Assembly (NCBI RefSeq): GCF_032842345.1
Contig: NZ_WBKO01000002.1
Span: 268,208-332,207, forward strand
Direction: 5' to 3'
Length of the DNA: 64,000 nucleotides
Origin: Methanoculleus caldifontis
GTDB taxonomy: Archaea > Halobacteriota > Methanomicrobia > Methanomicrobiales > Methanoculleaceae
Below are positions 62,503 to 64,000 of this stretch, piece after piece (the stretch's first letter is position 1; every line of letters starts with the position of its first letter). Below the pieces are notes generated by a model. That model worked only from the letters and a program-made list of their open reading frames with translations. It ran no database searches and was not told where the DNA came from. The position numbers and the translations under genes are program-made.

Positions 62503-63999
62503 ATGAACAGGCGGGGCAGCGGGGTTCTCCTGCACATCACGTCCCTGCCGTCGGCATACGGGATCGGCGACCTGGGACCCGCGGCGCACCGGTTCGCGGA
62601 TCTTCTCAGCCATGCCGGACAGCGCTACTGGCAGATCCTTCCCTTCAACCCGACATGCCCGGCGTTCGGCAACTCGCCCTACCAGAGCACCTCGGCGTTT
62701 GCCGGAAACACCTGGCTCATCAGCCCCGAGCAGATGGTCGCAGACGATCTCCTCGCCCCGGAGGAGATCGCGAACCCGCCGGAGTTCCCGGAGGACCGGG
62801 TCGATTACCAGGCGGTCCTCGACTACAAGAACGGCCTCTTCGATAAGGCGTTTGAGCGGTTCAAAGAGGACGGCCCGGATTTCCGCTACAGGGAGTTCGC
62901 AGCCGAGAATACGTCGTGGCTCAACGACTACGCCATCTTCGTCGCCCTCAAGGCGGAGTTCTCGGGGAAGGCCTGGGGCGACTGGCCGGCCGGGATCCGG
63001 GACCGGCACGAGGAGGCGCTCCGGAAGTACGGTGCCGAGCTTGCCGACCGGATCCTCCGGGAGAAGTTCCTCCAGCACGTCTTCGACCGCCAGTGGCGGG
63101 CGCTGAAAGGCCACTGCCGCGCCCGCCATCTCCAGATCATCGGGGATATCCCGATCTACCTCACCTACGACAGCGTCGACGTCTGGGCGAACCCGGGGCT
63201 CTTCAAACTCGACGACCAGAAGAAGCCGGCGGCCATCTCGGGGGTTCCCCCGGATGCGTTCAGCGAGACCGGGCAGCTCTGGGGAAACCCGGTCTACAAC
63301 TGGGATGCGCACCGGGAGAGTGGGTTTGCGTGGTGGGAGAGCCGGATCGACCGCACCCTCACCCTCGTCGACCGGCTGCGCCTCGACCATTTCCGGGGGT
63401 TCGCGCAGTTCTGGGAGGTCCCGGCCGGCGAGGAGACCGCACGGAACGGGCGCTGGGTCGACGCGCCCGGCTGGGAGCTCTTCACCATGCTTACCCGGAG
63501 CAGGTCGTGCCTCCCGTTCATCGCCGAGGATCTCGGCTACATCACCTCCGACGTCCACGAGCTGATGGGCCACTTCGGGTTTCCGGGGATGAAGATCCTG
63601 ACCTTCGGCTTCTACGGCGACGTCGCAACAAATCCCCACGCGCCCCACAACATCACGAAGAGCTGCGTCGCCTATACGGGGACGCACGACAACAACACGG
63701 TCCGGGGATGGTTCGAGCACGAGACCTCCAGCGACCAGAAGGACCTCGTCTTCCGCTATATCGGGGGGCCGGTGAGCGCCGACCAGATACACCGGATCCT
63801 GATCCGTCTCGCGATGCTCTCCCCCGCCGACACCGTCATCGTCCCGATGCAGGACATCCTCGGCCTCGGCGAGGAGGCGCGGATGAACCGGCCGGGAACG
63901 ACGGAGGGGAACTGGGAGTGGCGGCTCCGGCCGGAGCAGACAGGAGAGGAGGTCACGCGGGAGTTCGCCGAGGTGACGGGGATCTACGGGAGGAGGTGA
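62503..63999 (+). CDS. malQ: 4-alpha-glucanotransferase (amylomaltase, GH77)
   Basis: A 498-residue GH77 enzyme that moves alpha-1,4-glucan segments and releases glucose. It has LLHITSLPSAYGIGDLGPAA, QILPFNPT, SPYQSTSAFAGN, IIGDIPIYLTYDSVDVWANP, LRLDHFRGFAQFWEV (nucleophile Asp), PFIAEDLGYIT (acid Glu) and AYTGTHDNNTVRGW (Asp). Length is normal and the stop lies one base before the window end, so the gene is complete. It is the fifth gene of the alpha-glucan cluster. Confidence 0.96.
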   Translation: MNRRGSGVLLHITSLPSAYGIGDLGPAAHRFADLLSHAGQRYWQILPFNPTCPAFGNSPYQSTSAFAGNTWLISPEQMVADDLLAPEEIANPPEFPEDRVDYQAVLDYKNGLFDKAFERFKEDGPDFRYREFAAENTSWLNDYAIFVALKAEFSGKAWGDWPAGIRDRHEEALRKYGAELADRILREKFLQHVFDRQWRALKGHCRARHLQIIGDIPIYLTYDSVDVWANPGLFKLDDQKKPAAISGVPPDAFSETGQLWGNPVYNWDAHRESGFAWWESRIDRTLTLVDRLRLDHFRGFAQFWEVPAGEETARNGRWVDAPGWELFTMLTRSRSCLPFIAEDLGYITSDVHELMGHFGFPGMKILTFGFYGDVATNPHAPHNITKSCVAYTGTHDNNTVRGWFEHETSSDQKDLVFRYIGGPVSADQIHRILIRLAMLSPADTVIVPMQDILGLGEEARMNRPGTTEGNWEWRLRPEQTGEEVTREFAEVTGIYGRR

Positions 64000-64000
64000 G

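Overview
The window is a 64 kb, GC-rich chromosomal segment of a methanogenic archaeon, most likely of the order Methanomicrobiales and probably Methanoculleus or a close relative. This placement is an inference from gene content and codon use. Archaeal markers include two proteasome-activating nucleotidases, MBF1, eIF5A, archaeosine tRNA enzymes (TgtA and ArcS), the archaeal early shikimate route (ADH synthase and type II dehydroquinate synthase), an archaeal RNase P RNA, a methanogenesis-marker-11-like protein, and TATA-box promoters, many of them apparently leaderless.

Layout. 1-1.1 kb: a membrane-anchored hypothetical and the remnant of a glycosyltransferase. 1.2-8.3 kb (minus): a ten-gene Mrp/Mbh-type antiporter operon with three antiporter-like (NuoL/M/N-type) subunits and no hydrogenase genes in view. 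8.8-10.1 kb: agmatinase and eIF5A, divergent from an inositol/fructose phosphatase-NAD kinase pair. 11.8-15.3 kb: DUF169 protein, then an ACT protein-homoserine dehydrogenase-MMP11-like operon. 15.3-19.2 kb: a repeat array, DUF2284 protein, inositol-1-phosphate synthase, tandem rubredoxin, a DnaJ-domain membrane protein and the small subunit of phosphomevalonate dehydratase. 19.2-24.3 kb: two PAN ATPases, a PreA-like Fe-S oxidoreductase and MBF1. 24.4-32.5 kb: a tightly coupled aromatic amino-acid operon (two ADHS-family aldolases, aroB', tyrA, pheA, aroA, an aroK-aroE fusion, aroC). aroD lies just beyond, on the other strand, with a VapBC-like pair. Together these cover all of chorismate synthesis plus prephenate dehydrogenase and dehydratase; no chorismate mutase is in view. 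34-47.3 kb: proC, a U32 protein, tpiA, an XRE-CBS regulator, RNase P RNA, an archaellin-like protein, AMMECR1, tgtA-arcS, YbjQ with a 58-residue membrane protein, and an NfnAB-like pair.

47.4-52.1 kb is visibly richer in A+T and carries genes I do not recognise: a lipoprotein, two or three exported proteins and a membrane-tethered double winged-helix regulator. It is the most accessory-looking region. 52.2-55.2 kb has a decayed DHA2-family MFS transporter and a bacterial-type Orn/Lys/Arg decarboxylase. 55.5-64 kb is a five-gene glycogen/alpha-glucan operon (GH57, glycogen synthase-like GT, glgB, GH57-DUF3536, malQ).

The most unusual signal is a dispersed palindromic repeat family with arms of about 29 bp close to CTTCGCG...GGCTTCGCGTGAGG. 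It occurs at 15.3, 32.5, 38.3 and 44.2 kb between genes. A fifth copy lies in frame inside the aroK-aroE fusion, where it encodes the whole interdomain linker.
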